The notes beneath the pieces are model-generated. The model ran no database searches, was not told the DNA's origin, and saw only the letters and a program-made list of their open reading frames with translations. Positions 22,434 to 30,020 of a DNA stretch of 33,142 nucleotides are shown here, one piece after another. The position numbers and the translations under genes were made by a program. This DNA comes from Nitrosopumilaceae archaeon. Its GTDB lineage: Archaea; Thermoproteota; Nitrososphaeria; Nitrososphaerales; Nitrosopumilaceae. The first letter of the stretch is position 1. Every line of letters begins with the position of its first letter. The stretch covers positions 1 through 33,142 of the forward strand of contig UYNY03000046.1 of the NCBI GenBank assembly GCA_900620265.3. Reading direction: 5' to 3'.

Positions 22434-22507
22434 GCGGAGTTAGTTTAGCCTGGTAGGACGTCAGCTTCCCAAGCTGAAGGCCGCGGGTTCAAATCCCGCA
22501 CTCCGCA
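22434..22507 (+). tRNA. tRNA-Gly (anticodon CCC)
   Basis: A complete cloverleaf of 74 nt. Acceptor GCGGAGT pairs with ACTCCGC, discriminator A. The D stem is GTTT/GGAC, the anticodon stem TCAGC/GCTGA with loop TTCCCAA giving anticodon CCC, and the T arm GCGGG-TTCAAAT-CCCGC. No intron is present and CCA is not encoded. It ends exactly one base before the stop codon of the convergent C39/TPR gene. The glycyl-tRNA synthetase that would charge it is encoded about 7.5 kb downstream. Confidence 0.95.
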
Positions 22508-23434
22508 TCAAAGCCCCCTCATCGCGGCCTCGATGGCCCCCCTGTCCGGCGCGTTCGGGAGCCGCTCAAGGTACGACGCCAGGTCACCCCTCGCCCCCGG
22601 GCCGTCCCCCCGCTTCTCCCGCAGGTACGCGCGGTTCTTGTAGACGCGCGCCGACCTCCTCGGGTTTATCCGGATCGCCTCGTCATAGCACTCCTCGGCG
22701 CCCGCAAGGTCCCCCGTCCGGAGCCTGTGGTTGCCAAGCCCCTCCCACGCGAGGAACGCCCGCGGGTTCAGCCTGGTGCACTCTTCATAGTGCCTGGCGC
22801 ACTCGTCGGAGCCGGCCCTTGCAAGCATCGAGCCGAGCAGCGCGAGCGCCGGCGGGTTCGGGCCGGCCGAGACGGCCGAGCGCAGCGCCGAGACTGCGCC
22901 GCCCGCGTCGCCGAGCGCGTCGAGCCTCTCGGCCTCGAGGAACGCCCTGTCCGGCGCAGAGTCGGCCGCGGGCAGCGAGCCGGGCGGCGCAAGGACGATC
23001 ATGAACTGCGACTCCTCGGACCACTCCCTCTCGAATATATCGCGCGGTATCGCGCCCTCCTGCTGCTCGCCGTCCCTGCCCTCCTGCACATAGTGCAGTA
23101 TGGTGCCCTCCTCGTCGTCGTATCCCGTGATCACCGACGCGTGCTGCGTGATGCCCGGCACCCCGGGCAGCAGCACCACCGGCGGCACGCCCGCGTCGAG
23201 CGCGCCCCTGAGCCCGTCCATCGACGACCGGAGCACGGCGCTCTCGAGCCCGTGGCGCCCCGCAAGGTCGAGCCCCTCCGCAAGTATCGCGCCGCCCCCC
23301 GGGTACCTGGCCGCCGCCGAGGCGGCCTCGGCGGCCGGGATGCTGACGTCCCAGTACCTTGACACGGCGTTGATGGCAAGCGGGAGGCAGGGCCCCCCGT
23401 CCTCGACGATCGGCAGCAGCAGCTCGCAGGCCAT
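22508..23434 (-). CDS. C39-like cysteine peptidase domain fused to TPR repeats
   Basis: A 308-residue protein from the ATG at 23432-23434. The N-terminal 150 residues resemble peptidase family C39-like domains: GGPCLPLAINAVSRYW gives the candidate nucleophile C16, and GITQHASVITGYDD gives H98 with a nearby Asp. The C-terminal half holds about three tetratricopeptide repeats, for example CARHYEECTRLNPRAFLAWEGLGNHRLRTGDLAGAEECYDEAIRINP. There is no signal peptide, lipobox or ABC-transporter domain, so it is not a standard bacteriocin-processing exporter. Comparable C39-TPR fusions exist in bacteria as lipoproteins; function here is unknown. A TATA-like element lies 27 nt upstream, overlapping the stop of the amidotransferase gene. 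Confidence 0.75.
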   Translation of the reverse strand: MACELLLPIVEDGGPCLPLAINAVSRYWDVSIPAAEAASAAARYPGGGAILAEGLDLAGRHGLESAVLRSSMDGLRGALDAGVPPVVLLPGVPGITQHASVITGYDDEEGTILHYVQEGRDGEQQEGAIPRDIFEREWSEESQFMIVLAPPGSLPAADSAPDRAFLEAERLDALGDAGGAVSALRSAVSAGPNPPALALLGSMLARAGSDECARHYEECTRLNPRAFLAWEGLGNHRLRTGDLAGAEECYDEAIRINPRRSARVYKNRAYLREKRGDGPGARGDLASYLERLPNAPDRGAIEAAMRGL

Positions 23435-23456
23435 GCGGGGCGCGCCGCGGCGCCTC

Positions 23457-23465
23457 ATATAAAAC
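23457..23465 (-). promoter_or_regulatory. TATA-like box for the C39/TPR gene
   Basis: Minus-strand GTTTTATAT centred 27 nt upstream of the ATG at 23434, abutting the stop codon of the amidotransferase gene (23466). Confidence 0.6.
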
Positions 23466-23996
23466 TCATAGAGAGCAGAACCGCGCCAGCAGGGCCCGCC
23501 CGTCCGGGCTCGCCTCCGGGTGGAACTGCGTCCCAAAGAGGGGCGCGGCATGGTGCCCTATCATCTCGTTGGTGCAGCCGTCCGACTCTGCCAGCGCCGA
23601 CATGCCGGCAGGGAGCCTTGCCACCTCGTAGCTGTGGCTCTCCTCCACCACGAGGGACCCGCTGCAGAGCGGGTTCTCCCGGATCACCCGGGCGGTCGCC
23701 TTGCCCCTCCGGGGCGACCCGCGCCTCCGTATGGTGCCGCCGAGCGCCAGCGCCATCACCTCTGCGCCGTAGCAGATACCTAGCAGCCTCGTGCCGCGGC
23801 GCGCGGCCTCCCGCGCGATCCTCGAGTTGACCGCGTTGGCGCGCCGGTCGTTCCTCCTCCTGCCTGACAGTATCACGTGCGAGTGGCCCAGCTCCCGCCC
23901 CGGGGCGCACTCGAGCGGCCCCGTCTTTTCAAACGCCACCCCGAGGCCGTCGAGCGCCGCCTCGATCTGCCCCGTGTACGCCGAGCCGTTGTCCAC
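23466..23996 (-). CDS. Class I glutamine amidotransferase (GMP-synthase-subunit-like)
   Basis: A 176-residue stand-alone amidotransferase. The catalytic triad is visible: C75 in LLGICYGAEVMALALGG, with H159 and E161 in FGTQFHPEAS. VVEESHSYEVARLP in the middle resembles the VxxSH segment of the GMP synthase amidotransferase subunit, the likeliest family. The usual Q after GICYG is E, and the N-terminus DNGSAYTGQIEAALDGLG is as in GuaA. The start is GTG at 23994-23996; three CTG codons separate it from the stop of the upstream UPF0182 gene, leaving only nine bases, so the two are probably co-transcribed. A different acceptor synthetase partner is possible since no ATPase subunit is nearby. Confidence 0.82.
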   Translation of the reverse strand: MDNGSAYTGQIEAALDGLGVAFEKTGPLECAPGRELGHSHVILSGRRRNDRRANAVNSRIAREAARRGTRLLGICYGAEVMALALGGTIRRRGSPRRGKATARVIRENPLCSGSLVVEESHSYEVARLPAGMSALAESDGCTNEMIGHHAAPLFGTQFHPEASPDGRALLARFCSL

Positions 23997-24005
23997 CAGC
24001 AGCAG

Positions 24006-26858
24006 CTAGCTGCCCACCTCGACCGTCACATAGTGGAGCTCGGCGAGCCCGTCGCGCACCGAGATGGTGCCAAAGTACAGCACGTCACCCTCCTGCCACA
24101 TGAGGATCCTGCCGCCGTCCCCGAGGAACTCGTCGATGAACCGCGCGAGGAACTCGTCCGTCTCGGCCCGCTCGTTCTCCGTGTAGAAGAAGTGCTCCCC
24201 CTCGTTGAACGAGAGCGGCACGCTGACGGACTCTGGCTCCTCGACGGTGATGTTGTCAAGGTCAAAGGCTGCCCGCGCTATCTCGATGCGGTCGTCCCGC
24301 GCCAGCGCGGACGATACCGAGGTCCCGTTGAGCACGGGGGCCACCCCCGACACCTTGCGCAGGTACGCCTCGAACGCCGACTCTTGCGTGTCGCCGAGCC
24401 CCACAAAGTACTCGCCGTTAAAGGCCGCGCCGACCGCCGCGATCGTCCCTATCTGGGAGACGACGCCGCCGGCGCTCGACGACGTGTAGACCGTGATAAA
24501 GTAGACGTCGTGGTCGCCGACCCGGTACAGTATGTTGTCCCCGACGCGCGGGCTCCGCAGCAGCGTCTTTAGCTGGGCGAACTCGGGGTCGCGGTCCAGC
24601 GCCTCGCTCACCGCGGTGGGGCCGATCAGCTTTGTGTCCGAGTCAAGCGGCACCTCGTAAAAGCTGAGCTCGCCGAGCCTCGGCAGGTCGTTCTCTACCA
24701 CCATGTAGCCGGCAAGGTTCCTCCCCTCCGAGCCGCGCAGCTCGAGGGAGAGCAGCCCGATGAACGAGGTCTGGTCGAACCCGGGCGGCTTTGCGTTGAC
24801 ATAGTAGGTGTCAAGGTCCCGCGGCACCTCGTAGAACTCGTTGGCCTGGATGAACGTCTCGACGTCCGTCACGTGGTACACGTTGTACATGCGCGTCTTC
24901 CAGTTGAAGAGCTCGACGGGGTACCTTATCTGCTCCTCGAGCCAGCCGGGCATCGGGACGAACTGCTCGGCGTACTGTTCCGCGAACATGTCCGTGAAAA
25001 AGTCGTCCCCGGTGCGCAGCAGGTCGATCTCGCCCGTGTACGTGTCGATGAGCGCGTACCCGACCAGCCGCAGGTACGGGTTGTTTATCGACCAGGGCAC
25101 GTCGCGCGTGTCAAAGCCGATTATCAGGGGGACCAGCCAGTACGTGTTCGTCCCGTCAGTCACCGGCAGCGCGTCAAGCTCCGAGCCGAATATGTTGTAC
25201 AAAAAGTACGGGTAGAGCACCTCCATCCTGTCCATGATGTCCTTGTACCTCATGATGTGGACCGACTCGGCCGGATAGGAGAGCAGGAAGTTGGGCTCGA
25301 ACGTCCAGCTAAGGGGCGGCGGCAGGTCCAGCCCGCCCGGCCCGTCATAGAACGCCCCGCCGAGCTCGTCGGTGGTCGACTCCGTCCTCGAGAGCGCGTA
25401 CGCCGACCAGGTCTCCCCAAAGAGGCCTGCCTCCCCGTAGTAGATGCTCCTCTGCGCGAACAGCTCCGAGCTGTCGGCTATCCGGCCCCCCGTCGCCTCG
25501 AGCGTCAGGAACCCCTCCGGCACGTGCGTGTAGACCAGGTGCTCGTTGTACCACGTGTTCTCGGCGCTGACGGAGTCCGGTATCTTGGGGGCCATCGACG
25601 CGGTCCAGTAGAGGGTGTCGTTGAACCGCAGTATGTCGTTGTCGCCGATCTCCACGTACGGGATGAGGCCTATCTCCGGCCTCAGCTTTGCGTTTGCGGC
25701 GTCCCAGTCCCAGACGCGGACCACGTCCAGCACGTCCGCGTTCCCCTCCACGTACTCGTCGATCGTGTTGGGCGAGACGGGCGCCAGCTCGACCTGGTGC
25801 GTTATCTCCCGGACGGCGTCAAGCTCGCCGATGTGCCTGTTGACCCCTATCTGCTGCGCCGTGTACGGCCCCAGATACTCGATCTTCCTTGCGTCGGCGA
25901 TGCTGTCGTTGACGGCGGCAAACCCGCCGGTCGCCACCAGTATCGCCACTATCGTGAACAGCCGGACGTAGACGTCCCTCTTGAACATGTGCGTCAGCAC
26001 GCGCGCCCGCATCCTGTCCACGACGGAGAACGCGGCGAGCGCCGATCCCGCGGCGAGCGCCCCGCCTATGATATACCTGGTGTTGTAGTTTATCTCGCTC
26101 GTAAAGAAGAGCTCGAACGCCGTCCAGAATATGCCGATGGCGGCGAGCGCCTCGAGCGTCGAGACATAGTCAAGGTACCTCGGCTTGCCCTCCCTCGAGT
26201 CCTGTATGAACGCCGTCGCCACGTGCAGTATCCTGTGGACCCCGACGTACAGGAAGAGGCGCAGCCCTATCGAGGCCAGTATCGGGGGGACCAGCACCAG
26301 GAGGGCCGGTATCATCGGGACGACCCTCTCGCCCGCGTACGCGGGGTCGGTGGGCGGCGTCACGAACGGGAGCGCAAAGAGCCCCGGCAGGCTCTCTACG
26401 CCCATCGTGTTGCCGCCGAGGAACGACATGGCCGCGAACCCGAACATGATGTTGGCAAAGAACGCCCCGAAGAGCAGCACCTTGGTCACCTGCCAGACGG
26501 CGAACTGGGTCCGCCCCATCTTGAACTCGGAGTACTTTTTCACGAGGTCGGCGGCAGACTGGGGGCCGGGCCCGATGAACCCGATCGCCGTGCCGAGCAG
26601 GTACCAGAATATCGAGGAGCGGGCCGCAAAGTTGACGCGGACCAGCGTGATGGAGGCCAGTATCAGCGTCGAGACCAGCGTGTAGAAGACGGGCTTTGAG
26701 AACTGGTCCCCGAACTCCGTAAAGTTCATCGAGAGCACGACGGCCTGCTGGCCGGCGAGCACCAGTATGGCGGCCCCCATAGCCACCACCACGGCGATCC
26801 GGACGTACTTTCCTGCGTCGGGGGGTGGGGCCTTCCTCTCCGTGGCCGCGCTATACAA
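24006..26858 (-). CDS. UPF0182-family large membrane protein
   Basis: A 950-residue protein with about seven or eight hydrophobic spans in the first 320 residues and a large, acidic, presumably external domain after that. The architecture and segments such as LYWTASMAPKIPDS, WYNEHLVYTHVPEGF, IYYGEAGLF and TYWLVPLIIGFDTRDVPW match the UPF0182 family, which is widespread in actinobacteria and cyanobacteria and present in Thaumarchaeota. Its biochemical role is unknown. The start is TTG at 26856-26858, supported by a TATA-like element centred 28 nt upstream; the next ATG is inside the first span. Several N-x-S/T sites in the C-terminal domain (such as NGT, NIT) could be AglB substrates if it is external, which is inference. 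Confidence 0.85.
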   Translation of the reverse strand: MYSAATERKAPPPDAGKYVRIAVVVAMGAAILVLAGQQAVVLSMNFTEFGDQFSKPVFYTLVSTLILASITLVRVNFAARSSIFWYLLGTAIGFIGPGPQSAADLVKKYSEFKMGRTQFAVWQVTKVLLFGAFFANIMFGFAAMSFLGGNTMGVESLPGLFALPFVTPPTDPAYAGERVVPMIPALLVLVPPILASIGLRLFLYVGVHRILHVATAFIQDSREGKPRYLDYVSTLEALAAIGIFWTAFELFFTSEINYNTRYIIGGALAAGSALAAFSVVDRMRARVLTHMFKRDVYVRLFTIVAILVATGGFAAVNDSIADARKIEYLGPYTAQQIGVNRHIGELDAVREITHQVELAPVSPNTIDEYVEGNADVLDVVRVWDWDAANAKLRPEIGLIPYVEIGDNDILRFNDTLYWTASMAPKIPDSVSAENTWYNEHLVYTHVPEGFLTLEATGGRIADSSELFAQRSIYYGEAGLFGETWSAYALSRTESTTDELGGAFYDGPGGLDLPPPLSWTFEPNFLLSYPAESVHIMRYKDIMDRMEVLYPYFLYNIFGSELDALPVTDGTNTYWLVPLIIGFDTRDVPWSINNPYLRLVGYALIDTYTGEIDLLRTGDDFFTDMFAEQYAEQFVPMPGWLEEQIRYPVELFNWKTRMYNVYHVTDVETFIQANEFYEVPRDLDTYYVNAKPPGFDQTSFIGLLSLELRGSEGRNLAGYMVVENDLPRLGELSFYEVPLDSDTKLIGPTAVSEALDRDPEFAQLKTLLRSPRVGDNILYRVGDHDVYFITVYTSSSAGGVVSQIGTIAAVGAAFNGEYFVGLGDTQESAFEAYLRKVSGVAPVLNGTSVSSALARDDRIEIARAAFDLDNITVEEPESVSVPLSFNEGEHFFYTENERAETDEFLARFIDEFLGDGGRILMWQEGDVLYFGTISVRDGLAELHYVTVEVGS

Positions 26859-26881
26859 AATCGGCGCGCGTCAAGCGCCGT

Positions 26882-26890
26882 CAAATTAAT
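26882..26890 (-). promoter_or_regulatory. TATA-like box for the UPF0182 gene
   Basis: Minus-strand ATTAATTTG centred about 28 nt upstream of the TTG at 26858; supports the TTG start. Confidence 0.6.
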
Positions 26891-26925
26891 GTCTTACCGG
26901 CACGGGGACGGGTGGGGGCACCGGT

Positions 26926-28026
26926 TCAGGCCGGATCCGAGGCCAGCCCCTTGCAGATCATATAGGCGGCGGCATAGGCGGGCACCCTGACCCGCCCGTG
27001 CTCGAACGGGCCGAACCTCGACCCCCCGAGCGCAAAGCGCACCGGGCACTCGGCGACCACCTCGCGGGGGTCGCCCCCCAGCAGGGCGGCGGCCTCGTAC
27101 GGGTCCCCCTCCCCCTCCCAGGGTATCTTTGAGAGGCCGCTCTTGCCGTTGACGGTGCCGGCGAGCCGGAATATTCGGTGGACGTCGGTGGTGACCCCGG
27201 GGTCAATCCGGGCCCCGATGACGGGGGCCGCCTCGGCAAGGCGGGCCTGCGCCAGCTGGTACCCGCCGGATTCTGCCTCTTTTTTGGCGCGGGACCTGGC
27301 GGCCTTTGAGGCGAGCGCGTGTCTTGCGTACCTGCCGGGCCACCCCGGGTTGTCCGGTTCCGCCGGCTTGGCCGGTTTCTTCTTCTCTGCGTTGCGCGGC
27401 AGCCCGACCAGCTCTGGTATCGCGCCGCGGAACGAGACATAGTCGGCTATCTCGAGGCGCTCCTTTGACCCGAGCTTGTACGTGCCGGGGTCCTCGACAT
27501 GCACATGGAACCCCTCGTTGCCCGAAAAGTACGCGATCGCGCCCGTAATCCCGAGGTCCTCCTCCAGTATCTTTAGCAGCTTTTCCACCTCGTCCCATGC
27601 CGCCTTTATGCACTTCTTGCACGGCAGGGACCTTGCCTGCGACTTTTGTGATCCGCAGTGCGGGCACTCTGCCCTTGCGTGCACCCGCGAGCACTCGCAG
27701 ACGCGCACCGCGTGCTCGGCCCTGCAGGGCAGCGCCAGGTCCTTTGCGTCCACGTCGAATATCAGGTCGGCGCCCCTCCACTCCTTCTCGCGCATCGGGA
27801 GCTCGGGGAACGCATAGTACGCGTTGGAGCAGTACACGTCGGGCGGCGCGTTCTGCGAGAGGAGGAGGCGCAGCCCCGCGTCGTCCCGCACCGATATGTG
27901 GCGGACCATCCCCGAGCCGGGCCTAAAGTACCCGAACTCGCGCTCTGGGGCGCGCGCCGGCGCCCTGATGTCTGCCAGGCGCTCAAAATAGTACCTCTTT
28001 AGCAGCGACCCTAGTATGGCGCTCAT
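26926..28026 (-). CDS. priS: DNA primase small (catalytic) subunit PriS
   Basis: Catalytic subunit of archaeal/eukaryotic-type primase. The 366 residues from the ATG at 28024-28026 begin with LLKRYYFERLADIR. Catalytic aspartates are D91 and D93 in LIFDVDAKDL. A zinc-binding region follows (C110, C112, C121, C124 and C136/C139), then the nucleotide-binding SGNEGFHVHV (168-177) and the late FRLAGTVNGKSGLSK. The upstream extension to 28122 is antisense-like sequence within priL and is not used. The start overlaps the priL stop in ATGA, so the two subunits are translationally coupled. The insertion KKKPAKPAEPDNPGWPG is species-specific and proline-rich. Confidence 0.95.
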   Translation of the reverse strand: MSAILGSLLKRYYFERLADIRAPARAPEREFGYFRPGSGMVRHISVRDDAGLRLLLSQNAPPDVYCSNAYYAFPELPMREKEWRGADLIFDVDAKDLALPCRAEHAVRVCECSRVHARAECPHCGSQKSQARSLPCKKCIKAAWDEVEKLLKILEEDLGITGAIAYFSGNEGFHVHVEDPGTYKLGSKERLEIADYVSFRGAIPELVGLPRNAEKKKPAKPAEPDNPGWPGRYARHALASKAARSRAKKEAESGGYQLAQARLAEAAPVIGARIDPGVTTDVHRIFRLAGTVNGKSGLSKIPWEGEGDPYEAAALLGGDPREVVAECPVRFALGGSRFGPFEHGRVRVPAYAAAYMICKGLASDPA

Positions 28027-29078
28027 CGGCCCCTCCCGAACTGGCCCGGGTGGGATATGCCGGCGCACTCTGCCGTCTCGTGGCAGAGGTCCTGCGTGCG
28101 CAGCTTGTCGCACGAGGGGCACGAGTACCCCGACCCCCCGGCGCCCTCCTTTAGGCTCCGCAGCTGGTACAGGGTCGTATTCTCGTTATAGTCGGGGGCC
28201 CCCTTGAAGAGCGGCGCTATCTCCTCGATCGACTTGCCGGCGTTCAGCAGGTACGTGCCGAGCATGAACCGCCCCGAGTGGGGCAGGTTCTCGCCCTTTT
28301 CGAGCACCCCGATGGCGTGCTTTATGCACGGCGGGTACTCGCCGGTATACGAGGCGGCCGGCTCGAACGCGGCGGCAAGCTCCGTGATCCTAGAGACGTA
28401 CTTTTCCAGCCCGGGCACGGAGGGCGGCGTCCTGGCAGACGTTATCCTCGACGAGATGTACGATGCCACCGCAGAGCGCAGGAGCCGGACCGCCTCGCGC
28501 GGGGTCAGCCGGACCATCCCGCCAGAGACGCGCCGGTTCACGAGCTTCCACTCGCGCTCGTGGAACCCCGTCGAGTGGAGCAGGTAGCTTGGCACCGGCA
28601 TCGTGATGTCGTCCCCGTCCCGCTCTATGTCGACCTCGAAGAGGTCGTGCATGATCCGCGCCACTACCCCCCTCGTGGCGTCCCCCATGCTCGCCCTTGT
28701 GTCGCGCCTTAGGTCCGACTCGAGGAACCTCTCGGCGCGGCGCGCCTCTGCGAGCGCGAACCTGCCGTACATGGCGCGCCTGCTTGATATCTTCAGCATG
28801 ACGACAGCCAGCAGGAACGAGTAGATCTCGACGGGGAGCTCGTCGGGCGCCCCCTTCATGAACACGCGGCCCTCGGCGGCCGCCTCGATCCTGGCGAGCG
28901 CCATGTCGCGCACCCTCCCGAACGCCGGGTCCGCCGCCAGATCCTCCAGGCTGAACCCCGTGTCCTTCATGTAGTCGCCGGCCTCGTCGAGGAACGGGTA
29001 CCTTGCCAGCTCGTCCTCCCCGACCTCCAGCTTTTTACGGCGCGGCGCCGCCGGCTCGTCCTCCCCGACCTCCAGCAT
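28023..29078 (-). CDS. priL: DNA primase large subunit PriL
   Basis: Fe-S regulatory subunit of primase. The 351 residues contain the helical N-terminal domain (ELARYPFLDEAGDYMKDTG from about residue 23) and the C-terminal Fe-S domain. Candidate cluster cysteines are one in YPPCIKHAI (about 253) and C320, C323, C332 and C338 near the C-terminus (CPSCDK, CHETAEC), five in all. The N-terminus is unusual: LEVGEDE appears twice (residues 2-8 and 17-23) because of a 45-bp in-frame tandem duplication spanning the start region. The original start probably lay directly at the second copy. The ATG at 29076-29078 is the only good start upstream of the conserved part. It is coupled to priS by ATGA overlap and divergent from the endonuclease IV gene. 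Confidence 0.93.
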   Translation of the reverse strand: MLEVGEDEPAAPRRKKLEVGEDELARYPFLDEAGDYMKDTGFSLEDLAADPAFGRVRDMALARIEAAAEGRVFMKGAPDELPVEIYSFLLAVVMLKISSRRAMYGRFALAEARRAERFLESDLRRDTRASMGDATRGVVARIMHDLFEVDIERDGDDITMPVPSYLLHSTGFHEREWKLVNRRVSGGMVRLTPREAVRLLRSAVASYISSRITSARTPPSVPGLEKYVSRITELAAAFEPAASYTGEYPPCIKHAIGVLEKGENLPHSGRFMLGTYLLNAGKSIEEIAPLFKGAPDYNENTTLYQLRSLKEGAGGSGYSCPSCDKLRTQDLCHETAECAGISHPGQFGRGR

Positions 29079-29100
29079 GGCGCGGCGCGGCGCCGCCGGC
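29007..29100. repeat. 45-bp imperfect tandem duplication across the priL start
   Basis: Two adjacent copies, each running CTCGTCCTCCCCGACCTCCAG then a variable 7-8 bases then GGCGCGGCGCCGCCGG on the plus strand. They differ mainly where one has CTTTTTACG and the other CATGGCGCG. The unit is a multiple of three, so the frame is kept. The outer copy carries the ATG. Confidence 0.8.
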
Positions 29101-29101
29101 T

Positions 29102-29109
29102 TGAAAAAC
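29102..29109 (-). promoter_or_regulatory. Weak TATA-like box for priL-priS
   Basis: Minus-strand GTTTTTCAA centred about 27 nt upstream of the ATG at 29078. It is a poorer match than others in the window. Confidence 0.4.
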
Positions 29110-29118
29110 GTTTGTCGG

Positions 29119-29127
29119 GTTTAAATT
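29119..29127 (+). promoter_or_regulatory. TATA-like box for endonuclease IV
   Basis: GTTTAAATT centred 27 nt upstream of the ATG at 29150. It argues against the in-frame TTG at 29126. Confidence 0.65.
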
Positions 29128-29149
29128 GAGGAGGGGCGGGCGCGCCCCC

Positions 29150-29989
29150 ATGAAGGTGGGCTGCCACGTCTCGATATCAGGCTCGATAGACAGGGCCGTG
29201 GACAACGCCGTGGACAGGGAGTGCACCGCGTTCCAGATATTCACGAGGAACCCCAGGGGGTGGAACGCGGCCCCCCTGGACGACGGCGTGGCCGGCGCGT
29301 TCAGGGAAAAGCTGGCAGCAAGCGGCATCGAGGAGGACGCCGTCTGCGCCCACATGCCGTACCTGCCGAACCTGGCGTCCCCAAAGGACGAGGGGTTTGC
29401 AAGGTCGGTAAGGTCGCTCGTCGAGGAGACGGAGCGGTGCGCAAAGCTCGGCATCAGGTACCTGGTGACGCACCTTGGCAGCCACCTCGGGAGCGGCGAG
29501 GAGGCCGGCATGGGGCGCCTCGTGGAGGGGCTCTCCGAGGCGGGGCGCGCAAAGAACAACGTGATGATACTGCTCGAGAACACGGCGGGGCAGAAGAACT
29601 CCGTCGGGTCGGAGTTCGGGCAGCTCGGGGAGCTGCTGCGCAAGCTAAGGCCCGCCAAAAAGTTCGGCGTCTGCCTCGACACGTGCCACGCGTTCGCCTA
29701 CGGGTACGACCTGCGCACCAAAAAGTCGGCCCGCGCCGCGTTTGACGAGTTTGACGCAAAGGTGGGGCTTGGCAACCTCCGGATCCTCCACCTCAACGAC
29801 GCAAAGGCCGGGCTCGGGAGCCGCCTTGACCGGCACTACCACCTCGGGCTCGGGGAGATAGGGGAGGAGGGGATCTCGGCGGCGGCCAGGATGGCCTCCG
29901 GCAGGGGCATACCGGTGATACTAGAGACGCCCATAGACGGGGAGAGGGACGACGCGGGCAACATCAGGAAGGCAAGGGAGCTGGCGTAG
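29150..29989 (+). CDS. nfo: Endonuclease IV (apurinic/apyrimidinic endonuclease)
   Basis: Base-excision repair enzyme cleaving 5' of abasic sites with a trinuclear zinc site. The 279 residues form the expected TIM barrel: KVGCHVSISGSIDRAVDNAV at the N-terminus, AHMPYLPNLASP, THLGSHLG, ILLENTAGQ, GVCLDTCHAFAYGYDLR, LHLNDAKAGLGSRLDRHYHLGLGEIG and the terminal ILETPID. The zinc-ligand His/Glu/Asp residues are all present in these motifs. The ATG at 29150 is selected by TATA spacing. A TTG at 29126 would add eight residues that are not family-like. It is divergent from priL and directly upstream of the glycyl-tRNA synthetase gene. Confidence 0.96.
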   Translation: MKVGCHVSISGSIDRAVDNAVDRECTAFQIFTRNPRGWNAAPLDDGVAGAFREKLAASGIEEDAVCAHMPYLPNLASPKDEGFARSVRSLVEETERCAKLGIRYLVTHLGSHLGSGEEAGMGRLVEGLSEAGRAKNNVMILLENTAGQKNSVGSEFGQLGELLRKLRPAKKFGVCLDTCHAFAYGYDLRTKKSARAAFDEFDAKVGLGNLRILHLNDAKAGLGSRLDRHYHLGLGEIGEEGISAAARMASGRGIPVILETPIDGERDDAGNIRKARELA

Positions 29990-29990
29990 G

Positions 29991-29997
29991 GTTTTAT
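29991..29997 (+). promoter_or_regulatory. TATA-like box for glycyl-tRNA synthetase
   Basis: GTTTTATT just after the nfo stop, centred 27 nt from the GTG at 30021 and 21 nt from the GTG at 30015; the spacing favours 30021. Confidence 0.55.
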
Positions 29998-30020
29998 TCC
30001 GGCGCGGCGCCGGCGTGATC

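Noticed and set aside
24873-26699. 608-codon plus-strand open frame opposite the UPF0182 gene
   Set aside because: It is an antisense shadow of a GC-rich coding strand, with Val/Arg/Pro-rich composition and no recognisable motif; the minus-strand frame has clear membrane spans and family motifs.
29126-29149. TTG start extending endonuclease IV by eight residues
   Set aside because: It overlaps the TATA-like element and gives a non-family N-terminus; the ATG at 29150 fits the 27-nt rule.
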